Origin: Streptomyces durocortorensis
GTDB lineage: Bacteria; Actinomycetota; Actinomycetes; Streptomycetales; Streptomycetaceae
Reading direction: 5' to 3'
Assembly: GCF_031760065.1 (NCBI RefSeq)
Contig: NZ_CP134500.1
Span: 1,860,001-1,924,000 of the forward strand
Length of the DNA stretch: 64,000 nt
Shown here: in pieces, positions 52,355 through 60,789 of the stretch
Layout: every line of letters begins with the position of its first letter
Position numbering within the stretch: position 1 is the first letter of the stretch
Notes under the pieces: generated by a model
Databases searched by the model: none
The model's input: the letters and a program-made list of their open reading frames with translations, nothing else
Told to the model about the DNA's origin: nothing
Translations under genes and position numbers: made by a program

Positions 52355-53374
52355 TCAGGCGAGCGAGACGATCATCTTGCCGGTGTTCTCGCCGCGCAGC
52401 AGGCCGACGAAGGCGTCGTAGCCGTTCTCGATGCCCTCGACCGTCGTCTCGCGGTACTTCAGCTCGCCCGAGGCCAGCCAGCCCGCGACCTCCTGGACGA
52501 ACCGCCCCTGGAGGTCGGCGTGGTCGCTGACGAGCAGGCCCTGGATGCGCAGTCGCTTGCCGATGATCAGCGCCATGTTGCGCGGGCCGGGGGTCGGCTC
52601 GGTGGCGTTGTACTGGGCGATCATGCCGCAGATGGCGGCGCGGCCGTGCACGTTGAGCGCGCCGATCGCGGCTTCGAGGTGGTCGCCGCCGACGTTGTCG
52701 AAGTAGACGTCGATGCCGTCGGGGGCGGCTTCCGCGAGCTGGTCGCGGACGGGCCCGTTCTTGTAGTTGAACGCGGCGTCGAAGCCGTACTCCTCCACGA
52801 GGAGCTTGACCTTCTCGTCGGAGCCCGCCGAGCCGATGACCCGGGAGGCGCCCTTGATCTTCGCGAGCTGGCCGACCTGGCTGCCGACGGCCCCGGCGGC
52901 GCCGGAGACGAAGACCGCGTCGCCCTCCTTGAAGGAGGCCACCTCGAACAGGCCCGCGTAGGCGGTGAGTCCGGGCATGCCGAGCACGCCGAGGTAGGCG
53001 GAGAGCGGGGCGAGGCCGGCGTCGACCTTCACCGCGTGCTTCGCGGGCAGGTCGGCGATCTCGCGCCAGCCGAGGCCGTGCAGGACGTGGTCGCCGACGG
53101 CGAAGCCCTCGGCGTTGGAGGCGATGACCTCACCGACCGCGCCGCCGTCCATGGGGTGGTCGAGCTTGAAGGGCGGGGTGTACGACTTCACGTCGTTCAT
53201 CCGGCCGCGCATGTACGGGTCGACCGAGAAGTGCTTGTTGCGGACGAGGATGCGCCCTTCGGCCGGAGCGGCGACCGCGGCCTCACGCAGCGCGAAGTCC
53301 TCGGCCTTGGGCCAGCCGTGCGGGCGGGCGACGAGGTGCCATTCGCGGCTGGTCGTGGGAAGTGCAGCAGACAT
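52355..53374 (-). CDS. NADP-dependent MDR oxidoreductase (leukotriene B4 dehydrogenase/CurA-like)
   Basis: A 339-residue zinc-independent medium-chain reductase. The catalytic domain has VDPYMRGRMND near the N-terminus, and the Rossmann fold has VFVSGAAGAVGSQVGQLAKI with the NADPH-binding AGSDEKVKLL. DNVGGDHLEAAIGALNVHGR and RIQGLLVSDH are typical of the LTB4DH/CurA group, which reduces alpha,beta-unsaturated ketones and aldehydes. It is divergent from a MarR gene that likely represses it. Confidence 0.92.
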   Translation of the reverse strand: MSAALPTTSREWHLVARPHGWPKAEDFALREAAVAAPAEGRILVRNKHFSVDPYMRGRMNDVKSYTPPFKLDHPMDGGAVGEVIASNAEGFAVGDHVLHGLGWREIADLPAKHAVKVDAGLAPLSAYLGVLGMPGLTAYAGLFEVASFKEGDAVFVSGAAGAVGSQVGQLAKIKGASRVIGSAGSDEKVKLLVEEYGFDAAFNYKNGPVRDQLAEAAPDGIDVYFDNVGGDHLEAAIGALNVHGRAAICGMIAQYNATEPTPGPRNMALIIGKRLRIQGLLVSDHADLQGRFVQEVAGWLASGELKYRETTVEGIENGYDAFVGLLRGENTGKMIVSLA

Positions 53375-53466
53375 GGGCTCGGGTTCTCCTCAATGTCCTA
53401 CGGGGAAACTACGGGGAAGGTCTACCGGTACGGGGAAGGCCCACCGGAAAAGGTTCATTACCTAAA

Positions 53467-53496
53467 ACAACCATGCTCCCGGATATTTCATGTTGT
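53467..53496. promoter_or_regulatory. Candidate MarR operator in divergent spacer
   Basis: ACAACCATG (53467-53475) and CATGTTGT (53489-53496) form a near-perfect inverted repeat in the AT-rich 147-nt spacer. TAGGCT (53509-53514), 7 nt before the MarR ATG, is a likely -10. Confidence 0.5.
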
Positions 53497-53521
53497 CAAG
53501 TAACTCGGTAGGCTGTTCTCC

Positions 53522-53962
53522 ATGACCAACCGCACAGACACCGTGACCCTTGAGGTCGTCGAGCTCATCGGCACCGTCGTGGCGCGCTACCACGAGGAGT
53601 ACGACCGGGCCGCCGCCGAGCACGCCCTCACGGGGGCGCAGGCACGGGTGCTCGGGCTGCTCTCCCTGGAGCCCCTGCCGATGCGGAAGATCGCCCTCAA
53701 GCTGAAGTGCGAGCCGTCGAACGTGACCGGGATCATCGACCGGCTGGAGACCCGGGGACTGGTCGAGCGCAGGCCCGATCCGGCCGACCGGCGGGTGAAG
53801 CTGGCCGCCGCGACGGATCAGGGCAGGCGTACGGCCCGGGAGCTGCGGGACGCGCTGGACTTCGCCCGGGAGCCGCTGGCCGGGCTCTCCGGCACCGAGC
53901 GCACGGTGCTGCGGGACCTGCTGCGCCGGATGCTGGGCGAGGAGCCGGGCCCCGGCGCCTGA
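53522..53962 (+). CDS. MarR family transcriptional regulator
   Basis: A 146-residue winged-HTH regulator (LTGAQARVLGLLSLEPLPMR, LKCEPSNVTGIIDRLETRGL, RRPDPADRRVKLAAATDQGR). There is no Cys near the N-terminus of the OhrR type, so a phenolic or electrophile ligand is more likely than peroxide. It is divergent from the MDR reductase. The start is probably leaderless, with TAGGCT 7 nt upstream. Confidence 0.9.
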   Translation: MTNRTDTVTLEVVELIGTVVARYHEEYDRAAAEHALTGAQARVLGLLSLEPLPMRKIALKLKCEPSNVTGIIDRLETRGLVERRPDPADRRVKLAAATDQGRRTARELRDALDFAREPLAGLSGTERTVLRDLLRRMLGEEPGPGA

Positions 53963-54008
53963 TCACGCCCGCCCGGCCCCGCCCACCGGCTGTCGGCGCC
54001 CGGCGCCG

Positions 54009-54902
54009 CTACACGCACCACCAGAGGAACCGGGTGCAGGTCGGGGACGGCGTGGGGGCGGGCGTCGGCTCAGCCGGCGGGGGCGCGGGGGCCGTCGTCG
54101 GCTGCTCCGGGTCGCCGGGGGCGGGCGAGTCGGCGGGCGGGCTGTCGGACGGCTCGGGCGCACCGGACTCCTCGGGGTCCTCGGGGTCCGGGGAGGCGGC
54201 GGGCGGAGTCGTCCGGGACGCTTCGGGGATCGGCGGCTTCGCGGGGGCGCCACCGGAGGCGCCCGTCGGCGAGGCGTCCGCAGCGGGATTCTCGGTCGCC
54301 CCCGTGGGGGTGCCGACCGGGCCCGGGTCCCGGGGCTCTTCGGTGGCCGGGGGCTCGGGCACCGGCTCGGTGGGACCGCCCGGCGCCTCGCGTACGTAGT
54401 CGGCGGCGGTGTTGTCGCGCCCGGGCTCCCGGGCCAGTTCGGCCAGGCTCAGCACGCCCGCCGCGAGCAGCAGCCCGAGGGCCGCGAGCAGCACGGCCCG
54501 GCCGCGTCGGCGGTGGCTGCCCCGGCCCCCCCGACCGGACCCGGCGCGGCGCTGCCCGCGCCGCTCCTCGCGGCGCCGTCCGCGTACGGGGTCGGCAGGG
54601 CGGTGAGCGACCTCGGCATGACCGGCCTCGTCGGACGGGTGCCACGCGGTGGCGGCCGTATCGCGCACGGACTCGCGTCCGCGCTCGGGCTCGGGCTCGT
54701 GTCCGCGCTCGTGCTCGCGTCCGCGCGTGCGGGTGCGTCTGCGGCGGCCGACGGGCGCGGACGACGGCGCAGCCGTTTCGTCCGGTACGTACGCGGTGGG
54801 CCCGGGCACGGCGTAGGGGCCCAGCGCCTCGGCGGGAGTCCCGCACCCGGCGCAGGCCAGGGCTCCGTTGAGATGCCGTCGGCACGGGTGGCAGTAATCC
54901 AT
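54009..54902 (-). CDS. Zinc-ribbon, single-pass membrane protein (SCO2400-type), Pro-rich outer domain
   Basis: A 297-residue protein. The N-terminus MDYCHPCRRHLNGALACAGC is a CxxC...CxxC zinc ribbon, followed by a charged, Arg/Glu-rich disordered segment (50-135), one membrane helix (AVLLAALGLLLAAGVLSLAE, ~137-156) and an extracellular Pro/Glu/Ser/Thr-rich tail (170-285) that ends CTRFLWWCV with two Cys. I recall this architecture as the SCO2400 family of Streptomyces; function unknown. Cytosolic zinc ribbon plus extracellular tail suggests a transmembrane scaffold or sensor. Confidence 0.75.
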   Translation of the reverse strand: MDYCHPCRRHLNGALACAGCGTPAEALGPYAVPGPTAYVPDETAAPSSAPVGRRRRTRTRGREHERGHEPEPERGRESVRDTAATAWHPSDEAGHAEVAHRPADPVRGRRREERRGQRRAGSGRGGRGSHRRRGRAVLLAALGLLLAAGVLSLAELAREPGRDNTAADYVREAPGGPTEPVPEPPATEEPRDPGPVGTPTGATENPAADASPTGASGGAPAKPPIPEASRTTPPAASPDPEDPEESGAPEPSDSPPADSPAPGDPEQPTTAPAPPPAEPTPAPTPSPTCTRFLWWCV

Positions 54903-55026
54903 GGCGCCCGCAGGTTAGACGTGCGCGGATCAACGAAGGAAGCCGCGCAGGTGAGGATCCTGTGAGGAAGGCCGGATTCCGGGGACGGGCGGTCCGATAC
55001 GCCTGACACGCGGGAGGATGGGCCAC

Positions 55027-55593
55027 ATGACCGCTCCCACCCCCTTCGGCCCCCTCCAGTTCCAGCTGGTCCTGCTCCGCCGGATGGCCGATCACCAGCC
55101 CGGCCTGGTCGAGGACGCCCGGCAGGAGCTGAGCGCCTCGCTCGCCGAGATGCGGGAGGCCAACCGCCGCTGGCAGGCGATGGTGCGCGCACCGCGGGGG
55201 CGGGGCTCGCTGCGGCGCTACCGCTCGGCTCTCGGGGAGCCGGAGCTGACGCTGCGGCGCCGGGTCGGGGACCTGGAATGCGAGGCGCTGCTGTGGCCGG
55301 TGCCGCTCTGGCCGGAGCTGCGGTTCGAGGTGACGGCCGGGCCGGGCGGAGCCGTGTGGAACGAGTGGCTGGTACGGGCCCCGGGCACGGCGGGCCCGGA
55401 ACTCACCTCCGTAACGGCACTGCGCCCCTGGTCGTGCACCGCGGACGAGGTGGCCCGGGCCTTTCCCCCGGCACGGCCGATGGAGGGCAGCGCGCCGACC
55501 CGGTGGGCGCTGGCCGTCACCGACCCGGGCAGCGGGGAACGTTACGTCGCCGAGTTCACCTGGGGCCTGTTCCAGCGGCTGCTTCCGGGCTGA
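55027..55593 (+). CDS. Conserved hypothetical protein
   Basis: A 188-residue protein I do not recognise. An N-terminal helical part (FQLVLLRRMADHQPGLVEDA, LSASLAEMREANRRWQAMVR) precedes a beta-rich half (LWPELRFEVTAGPGG, ALAVTDPGSGERYVAEFTWG). It has no signal or membrane segment. Codon bias is Streptomyces-like, so it is probably real. ATG 55027 is taken over 55018 because it is closer to a purine-rich GGGAGGATGGG site. It precedes the mbl gene in the same direction by 150 nt. Confidence 0.65.
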   Translation: MTAPTPFGPLQFQLVLLRRMADHQPGLVEDARQELSASLAEMREANRRWQAMVRAPRGRGSLRRYRSALGEPELTLRRRVGDLECEALLWPVPLWPELRFEVTAGPGGAVWNEWLVRAPGTAGPELTSVTALRPWSCTADEVARAFPPARPMEGSAPTRWALAVTDPGSGERYVAEFTWGLFQRLLPG

Positions 55594-55742
55594 GCCGACC
55601 GGACGCCCCCGAATCTGGCGGGCCGTCAGCCCCTGCACCTCCGACGGCGCATCCCAGCGCGCGCGACGGGCCGGACGGCGGGACCATGCAGGGAGAAGCC
55701 GGCGGCCGCCGGCACCCGTCCGCGCTCTCGGGAGAACTCGCC

Positions 55743-56780
55743 GTGACCGTCAGCCTTGAGCAGTTGCAGCGTTGCCATGTCGCCGTCGACCTCGGGGCCG
55801 CGAGGACCCGTGTGTACGTCAAGGGCCTCGGACTCGTCGTCGACGAGCCGAGCGTCGCCGCTGTCAACACCCGTACCGGTTCGCTCATCGCCGTCGGCGC
55901 GCTCGCCGAGCAGATGACCGGCCGCACCCCCGAGTACATCCGGGTGGCCCGCCCGGTGTCCGGCGGGACCGTCGTCGACATCGAGATGGCCCAGCGGATG
56001 CTGCGCCATCTGCTCGGCGACAAGCTCCGCCGCCAGCTGCGCCGCAAGCCCCGGCTGCGCGCCGCCGCCTGCACCCCGCACGACGCCGATCCGCTGGCCC
56101 AGCGCGCGACGGTGGAGACTCTGGTCGGGCTCGGCGCCCGCCGGGTCGAGCTGGTGGACACCCTGATCGCGGGGGCCGTGGGCTGCGGGCTTCCGGTCGA
56201 GCAGCCCACCGCCACCATGATCATGGTGTGCGGTGCGGCCACCACCCAGATCGCGGTGCTCTCGCTCGGCTCGATCGTGACCGCCGTCCGCATTCCGGTG
56301 GGCGGCAACGCGATCGACGAGGCGGTGATCCAGCATCTGCGCCAGCGCCACGCCCTGATCCTCCCGAGCCAGTCCGTGCGCCCGCTGCAACTGGCGCTGC
56401 ACGGCAACGGCCTCCAGCTCACCGGCCCGGCCCTCGCCGACATCCACGGCCGCGACGTGGCGACCGGCCTCGCCCGCACGGTGCAGGTCGACACCGCCGC
56501 CGTACGGCAGGCCATCAACACCCCGCTCACCGCGATGCTCGACGGGGTCGGCAAGGTCCTCCGCGACTGCCCGCCCGACCTGGTCGCCGACCTGGCGGAG
56601 CGCGGGGTCATGATGGTCGGCGGCACCGCGCTGCTCCCGGGCCTCGACCAGATGCTGCGCGACGCGACCGGCATGCCGGTGCACATCGCGGAGCGCCCCG
56701 ACGTCTGCTCGGTCCTGGGCCTCGGCGCGATGCTCGACGGCAAGATCCAGCCGATGGTCCTCAATCCGCTGGCGGGCTGA
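55743..56780 (+). CDS. mbl: MreB-like bacterial actin (Mbl)
   Basis: A 345-residue actin-fold protein. The phosphate-1 loop is VAVDLGAARTRVYVKG, the phosphate-2 loop is MIMVCGAATTQIAVLSLG, and the adenosine motif is GVMMVGGTALLPGLD. Compared with MreB (DLGTANT, DIGGGTTE) both phosphate loops are altered, so ATP use may differ. In Streptomyces, Mbl works with MreB in spore-wall synthesis rather than hyphal tip growth. GTG 55743 follows GGGAG at normal spacing; an ATG at 55686 would add 19 residues. A GAF histidine kinase begins 34 nt after the stop. Confidence 0.88.
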   Translation: MTVSLEQLQRCHVAVDLGAARTRVYVKGLGLVVDEPSVAAVNTRTGSLIAVGALAEQMTGRTPEYIRVARPVSGGTVVDIEMAQRMLRHLLGDKLRRQLRRKPRLRAAACTPHDADPLAQRATVETLVGLGARRVELVDTLIAGAVGCGLPVEQPTATMIMVCGAATTQIAVLSLGSIVTAVRIPVGGNAIDEAVIQHLRQRHALILPSQSVRPLQLALHGNGLQLTGPALADIHGRDVATGLARTVQVDTAAVRQAINTPLTAMLDGVGKVLRDCPPDLVADLAERGVMMVGGTALLPGLDQMLRDATGMPVHIAERPDVCSVLGLGAMLDGKIQPMVLNPLAG

Positions 56781-56814
56781 GCCCTTGGGCGGAAGCCGGG
56801 CGGTGGGACGGACG

Positions 56815-58422
56815 ATGCGGATGACCGACGAGGCGGAGCGGCCCGTGGCCGAAGAGGGCGGCCCGCCCGCGGCCGGTCGGCTGCCGATGCTCCTGGAGTC
56901 CGTCCTCAGCATCGGCAGCGACCTCGAACTGGGCGCCACCCTCCAGCAGATCGTGGACACCGCCACCGCCCTGACCGGGGCCCGTCAGGGGGCGCTCAGT
57001 GTGCTGGAGCCGGAGCGGGACGGGGTCGGCCAGCTGTACACCGCCGGGATGACGGCGGCGGAGCGGCAGCGCCTCGACCGCTTCCCGCTCGGTACGCCGG
57101 GCGCGCTGGGCGTCCTGACCGAGGACCCGCGCCCGCTGCCCCCCGACGCCCTGCCCGCCGGGGCCGGGGCCGCGCCGGGCCGTCCGCCGGTGCGCGGTTG
57201 TCTCCGGGCCCCGATCCGGGTGCACACCGAGGTGTTCGGCCATCTCCACCTCTCCGGGGAGCGGTCGGGGCCCTTCGCCGACACGGACATGGCCCTGCTG
57301 CGGGTCCTCGCCGCCCAGGCGGGCATCGCGATCGGCAACGCCCGGCTCTACGAGAGCGCCCGGCAGCGCGAACGCTGGATCGAGGGGGCGGCCGCGGTCA
57401 CCACGGCCCTGCTGACCGGCACCGACGCCGCCGACGCGCTGATGACGGTCGCCGAGCGGGCCCGGGTGCTCGCGGGCGCCTCGGCCGGGGTGATCCTCCA
57501 GCCGACGGAGGCGGGCGGGATGGAGATCGTCACCGCCTCGACCCCGGACGATCCGGCGGGCATCGTCGGTACGGTGATCGAGCCCGGCTCTCCCGTACTG
57601 GTCCAGCTGCTCGGCGGCGAACCGGTCTTCATCGACGACTCAGCCACCGATCCCCGGATGACCACCGGCGTACGCTCCCGCTTCGGGCCCAGCATGATGC
57701 TGCCGCTCCAGAGCGGCGGGCGGCTCATCGGTACCCTCGCCCTCCCCCGGCGGCGCGGTGACACCCCCTACACGGACGTGGACCGGCTGCTGGCGACCCA
57801 GTTCGCTTCGCAGGCCGCGCTGGCGCTGGTGCTGGCGGACGCACAGTCGGACCGGGAGCAGCTCGCGGTGTACGAGGACCGTGACCGGATCGCCCGTGAC
57901 CTGCACGATCTCGTGGTCCAGCGGCTCTTCGCCACCGAGATGATGCTGGAGTCGACCCGTCGTCGGGCCACACCGGAGGAGACCGGCGACCCGGCGGCCG
58001 ACGGGACGGGCGAGCTGCTGGGCCGGGCCGTGGACGAGCTGGACTCCACCATCCAGGAGGTCCGCACCGCGATCTTCGCCCTCCAGCAGCCGCCCGCCGA
58101 GGCCCCGAGCACCTTCCGGGGCCGGGTGCTGCGGGAGACCGGGGGCGCGGCGGCGCTGCTGGGCTTTCCGCCGTCGGTGCAGTTCAGCGGGGCGGTGGAC
58201 GCGCTGGTGGGCGAGGAGACGGGGCGGGAGCTGCTGGCGGCGCTGCGCGGGGCGCTGGCCGCCGCGCACCGCAGGCCCGGCGTCTCGGCCATCGAGGTGG
58301 AGGTGGACGCCACGGTCCGGCTGCCGGACGGGCGGAGCGGGGTGCGGCTGGTGGTCGCGGACGACGGGCGCGGCGAGGACGGCGGCCGGTCGACGACGGT
58401 GACCTGGCAGGCGCCGCTCTGA
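56815..58422 (+). CDS. GAF-GAF sensor histidine kinase homologue with degenerate ATPase domain
   Basis: A 535-residue DevS/DosS-like protein: GAF 1 (about 25-180), GAF 2 (about 185-345), then the HisKA_3 phosphoacceptor helix YEDRDRIARDLHDLVVQRLF with His364. The C-terminal ~100 residues do not show a normal catalytic domain: at the N-box position one reads LLAALRGALAAAHRRPG, without the essential Asn, and no GxGxxG-type G2 loop follows VVADDGRGEDGG. It probably cannot bind ATP normally and may act as a phosphatase, a docking partner or be phosphorylated by another kinase. It follows mbl closely and may be co-transcribed. ATG 56815 is one of several candidate starts. Confidence 0.85.
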   Translation: MRMTDEAERPVAEEGGPPAAGRLPMLLESVLSIGSDLELGATLQQIVDTATALTGARQGALSVLEPERDGVGQLYTAGMTAAERQRLDRFPLGTPGALGVLTEDPRPLPPDALPAGAGAAPGRPPVRGCLRAPIRVHTEVFGHLHLSGERSGPFADTDMALLRVLAAQAGIAIGNARLYESARQRERWIEGAAAVTTALLTGTDAADALMTVAERARVLAGASAGVILQPTEAGGMEIVTASTPDDPAGIVGTVIEPGSPVLVQLLGGEPVFIDDSATDPRMTTGVRSRFGPSMMLPLQSGGRLIGTLALPRRRGDTPYTDVDRLLATQFASQAALALVLADAQSDREQLAVYEDRDRIARDLHDLVVQRLFATEMMLESTRRRATPEETGDPAADGTGELLGRAVDELDSTIQEVRTAIFALQQPPAEAPSTFRGRVLRETGGAAALLGFPPSVQFSGAVDALVGEETGRELLAALRGALAAAHRRPGVSAIEVEVDATVRLPDGRSGVRLVVADDGRGEDGGRSTTVTWQAPL

Positions 58423-58439
58423 GACGAGGAGCCCGGCGG

Positions 58440-58871
58440 TCAGTGCTTCGGGGCCGCCCGCAGCGCGATCCGGGTGGTGGAGTGGGCGACGCCCGCCTCC
58501 CGCTTCAGCCGGCGCAGCAGGGAGTCCAGCGCTCCGGGGTCGGCGGCGGTGGCCCGTACGAGGTAGTCGTGGCCGCCCGTCACATGCACCACTTCGGTGA
58601 TCCCGGGCAGCATCAGCACCGAGCGTTCGAACTCCTCGTTCGTCGTGTCGAGGCGCAGCGTCACATCGATGAAGACCACCAGGCCCGATCGGGTGTCGGC
58701 GGCCGGGTCGACGATGACGGTGAAGCCGCGGATCACCCCGTCGCGGCGCATCCGGCGGACACGGTCGCCCGCCGCGTTGGCGCTGAGCCCCACCCGTACG
58801 CCCAGATCCCGGTACGAGATCCGCGCGTCCTCCTGGAGAATGCCGAGGATTTCCCTGTCCAGCCGATCCAT
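58440..58871 (-). CDS. Lrp/AsnC family transcriptional regulator
   Basis: A 143-residue feast/famine regulator. The HTH is LDREILGILQEDARISYRDL, RVGLSANAAGDRVRRMRRDG. A RAM-type ligand domain follows (VVHVTGGHDYLVRATAADPG). An amino acid is the usual ligand. It is convergent with the GAF protein and divergent from matB, 418 nt away. ATG 58871 is preferred to GTG 58877. Confidence 0.9.
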   Translation of the reverse strand: MDRLDREILGILQEDARISYRDLGVRVGLSANAAGDRVRRMRRDGVIRGFTVIVDPAADTRSGLVVFIDVTLRLDTTNEEFERSVLMLPGITEVVHVTGGHDYLVRATAADPGALDSLLRRLKREAGVAHSTTRIALRAAPKH

Positions 58872-59289
58872 ACCCACGATTGTCCCAGCTTGCGGCGATA
58901 TCGGCCGAGGGAGCCTGGCGCGCCCCGATGGCATACCGGTGCCGGTCGGGCCGCCCGGCCGGACCCCGGCGGGCGCGCTGACGACACGTACGGGCCGAAG
59001 CCGATGTTCGTCCGCAGACAGCGGATGTGCGGGCGTGCGGGCACGCGATGACTGCGACGACTGCGACGACTGCGACGACTGCGACGAAGCACGGGCTCAC
59101 GAATGCACAGGCGCAGGCACCTCTCCCCTCCAGGGGCAACTCAACTCCCTTGTCAAGCAAGCCTTCTGCGCACCGGCGACGCAGAACCAGTTGTCCAGGC
59201 CGTGCCGCCACCGCGACTTCGGCGCCCCGTGCGGCAATGAGGCGAGCATCACCCGGCGGGCCCCGCCCCGAAGCCCTAGGCTTCCCGGC
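58872..59289. other. Intergenic region with 9-bp tandem repeats
   Basis: 418 nt between the Lrp and matB genes. It contains four perfect GACTGCGAC units (59050-59085). A plus-strand frame through it would encode DDC repeats, but third-position GC is not gene-like. TAGGCT (59277-59282) is the likely matB -10. No other feature is seen. Confidence 0.6.
59050..59085. repeat. Four perfect copies of a 9-bp microsatellite
   Basis: GACTGCGAC repeated at 59050, 59059, 59068 and 59077. Nine-base units allow copy change without frameshift, but no gene is supported here. Confidence 0.95.
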
Positions 59290-60789
59290 GTGACCCCCCT
59301 TCTTCCCGCACTCCAGTCCCCCACCGGCCCGGCGGCCTCCCGGGAGGCCGTCCGCTTCGGTGACCTCTCCCTGACGTACGGCCGACTGGCCGAGGCCTCC
59401 ACCGCCCTCGCCGCCCGGATCGCGGACGCGGGCCGGGTCGCCGTCTGGGCCACACCGACGCCGGAGACGGTGATCGCGGTGGTGGCCGCGCTGCGGGCCG
59501 GGGTACCGGCCGTTCCGCTCAACCCTCGTACGGGCGAGCGCGAGTTGGCGCACATCCTGGCCGACAGCGAGCCCACGGCGGTGCTGGCGGGACCGGACGA
59601 CGAGCTGCCGCCCGCGCTGGAGAAGCCGCGACGGGTGACGGTCGACGCGCGGGCGTCCGAGCGGGCGTCCGAGGGGACGGACGAGGGCACGGACGGCTAC
59701 GCGCCGGGCGAGGGCGCGCCCGAGGCACCCGCCCTGATCGTGTACACCTCCGGGACCACCGGCCCGCCCAAGGGCGCCGTCCTCCCCCGCCGGGCGATCG
59801 CCGCGTCACTCGACGCGCTGGAGGACGCCTGGGGCTGGACCGGCGACGACGTCCTGGTCCACGCGCTGCCGCTGTTCCACGTCCACGGGCTGATCCTGGG
59901 CGTTCTGGGCCCGCTGCGGCGCGGCGGCTCCGTGCGCCACCTGGGGAAGTTCTCACCCGGCGGCGTGGCCCGTGAGCTGGGCTCCGGGGGCACGATGCTC
60001 TTCGGCGTACCGACGATGTACCACCGGCTCGCGGAGACGCTGGACGCCCCTACGGGCAGCGGCGAGCGGGACACGCTGGCCGAAGCCCTGTCGGGGGCGC
60101 GGCTGCTGGTCTCCGGTTCGGCGGCGCTGCCCGTGCACGACCACGAACGCATCGCGGCGGCGACCGGGCGGCGGGTGATCGAGCGGTACGGCATGACGGA
60201 GACCCTGATGAACACGGGAATCCGGGCGGACGGCGCCCCGCGCCCCGGCACGGTCGGCCCGCCGCTCGCCGGGGTGGAGCTGCGCCTGGTGGAGGACGAC
60301 GGCACGGTACTGGAGGGGCCGGAGGCGATCGGCGAGATCCAGGTCCGGGGCCCGAACCTGTTCACCGGCTATCTGAACCGGCCCGACGCCACGGCCGCCG
60401 CGCACACGGCGGACGGCTGGTTCCGCACGGGTGACGTCGGCACGGTGGACGAGGACGGGTACGTGCGCATCGTCGGGCGCATGGCCACCGACCTGATCAA
60501 GAGCGGCGGCTACAAGATCGGCGCGGGCGAGATCGAGAACGCGCTCCTCGCCCACCCCGGGGTCCGCGAGGCCGCCGTCACCGGCGAGGCGGACCCGGAC
60601 CTCGGCGAGCGGGTCGTGGCGTGGGTGGTGACGACGAGCCCCGGATCCCCGCCCACCACAGAGGAGTTGGCGAACCACGTGGCCGCCCAGCTGGCCCCCC
60701 ACAAGCGCCCGCGTACCGTGCACTACCTGGACGCCCTGCCCCGCAACGACCTGGGGAAGATCATGAAGAGGTCGCTCCATGTCCAGTGA
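59290..60789 (+). CDS. matB: Malonyl-CoA synthetase (acyl-activating enzyme)
   Basis: A 499-residue ANL-superfamily ligase that joins malonate or methylmalonate to CoA via an acyl-AMP. Key motifs are ALIVYTSGTTGPPKGAVLPR (P-loop), the aromatic motif IERYGMTETLMNTG, GWFRTGDVGTVDEDGYVRIV and the catalytic C-terminal lysine in PRNDLGKIMKRSL. I remember the S. coelicolor MatB sequence as very similar throughout, so the symbol is given. It supplies malonyl-CoA to fatty-acid and polyketide synthesis. The GTG start has TAGGCT 7 nt upstream and no ribosome site, so it is likely leaderless. It overlaps the next gene by 11 nt. Confidence 0.93.
   Translation: MTPLLPALQSPTGPAASREAVRFGDLSLTYGRLAEASTALAARIADAGRVAVWATPTPETVIAVVAALRAGVPAVPLNPRTGERELAHILADSEPTAVLAGPDDELPPALEKPRRVTVDARASERASEGTDEGTDGYAPGEGAPEAPALIVYTSGTTGPPKGAVLPRRAIAASLDALEDAWGWTGDDVLVHALPLFHVHGLILGVLGPLRRGGSVRHLGKFSPGGVARELGSGGTMLFGVPTMYHRLAETLDAPTGSGERDTLAEALSGARLLVSGSAALPVHDHERIAAATGRRVIERYGMTETLMNTGIRADGAPRPGTVGPPLAGVELRLVEDDGTVLEGPEAIGEIQVRGPNLFTGYLNRPDATAAAHTADGWFRTGDVGTVDEDGYVRIVGRMATDLIKSGGYKIGAGEIENALLAHPGVREAAVTGEADPDLGERVVAWVVTTSPGSPPTTEELANHVAAQLAPHKRPRTVHYLDALPRNDLGKIMKRSLHVQ

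Noticed and set aside
53522..53962. MarR protein as OhrR controlling ohr
   Set aside because: It lacks the N-terminal redox Cys of OhrR and is paired divergently with the MDR reductase, with a matching inverted repeat there.
59027..59293. Small gene encoding TATTATTAT-type repeats over the 9-bp microsatellite
   Set aside because: Coding potential comes only from the microsatellite; no ribosome site, and the 3' end runs into the matB start.
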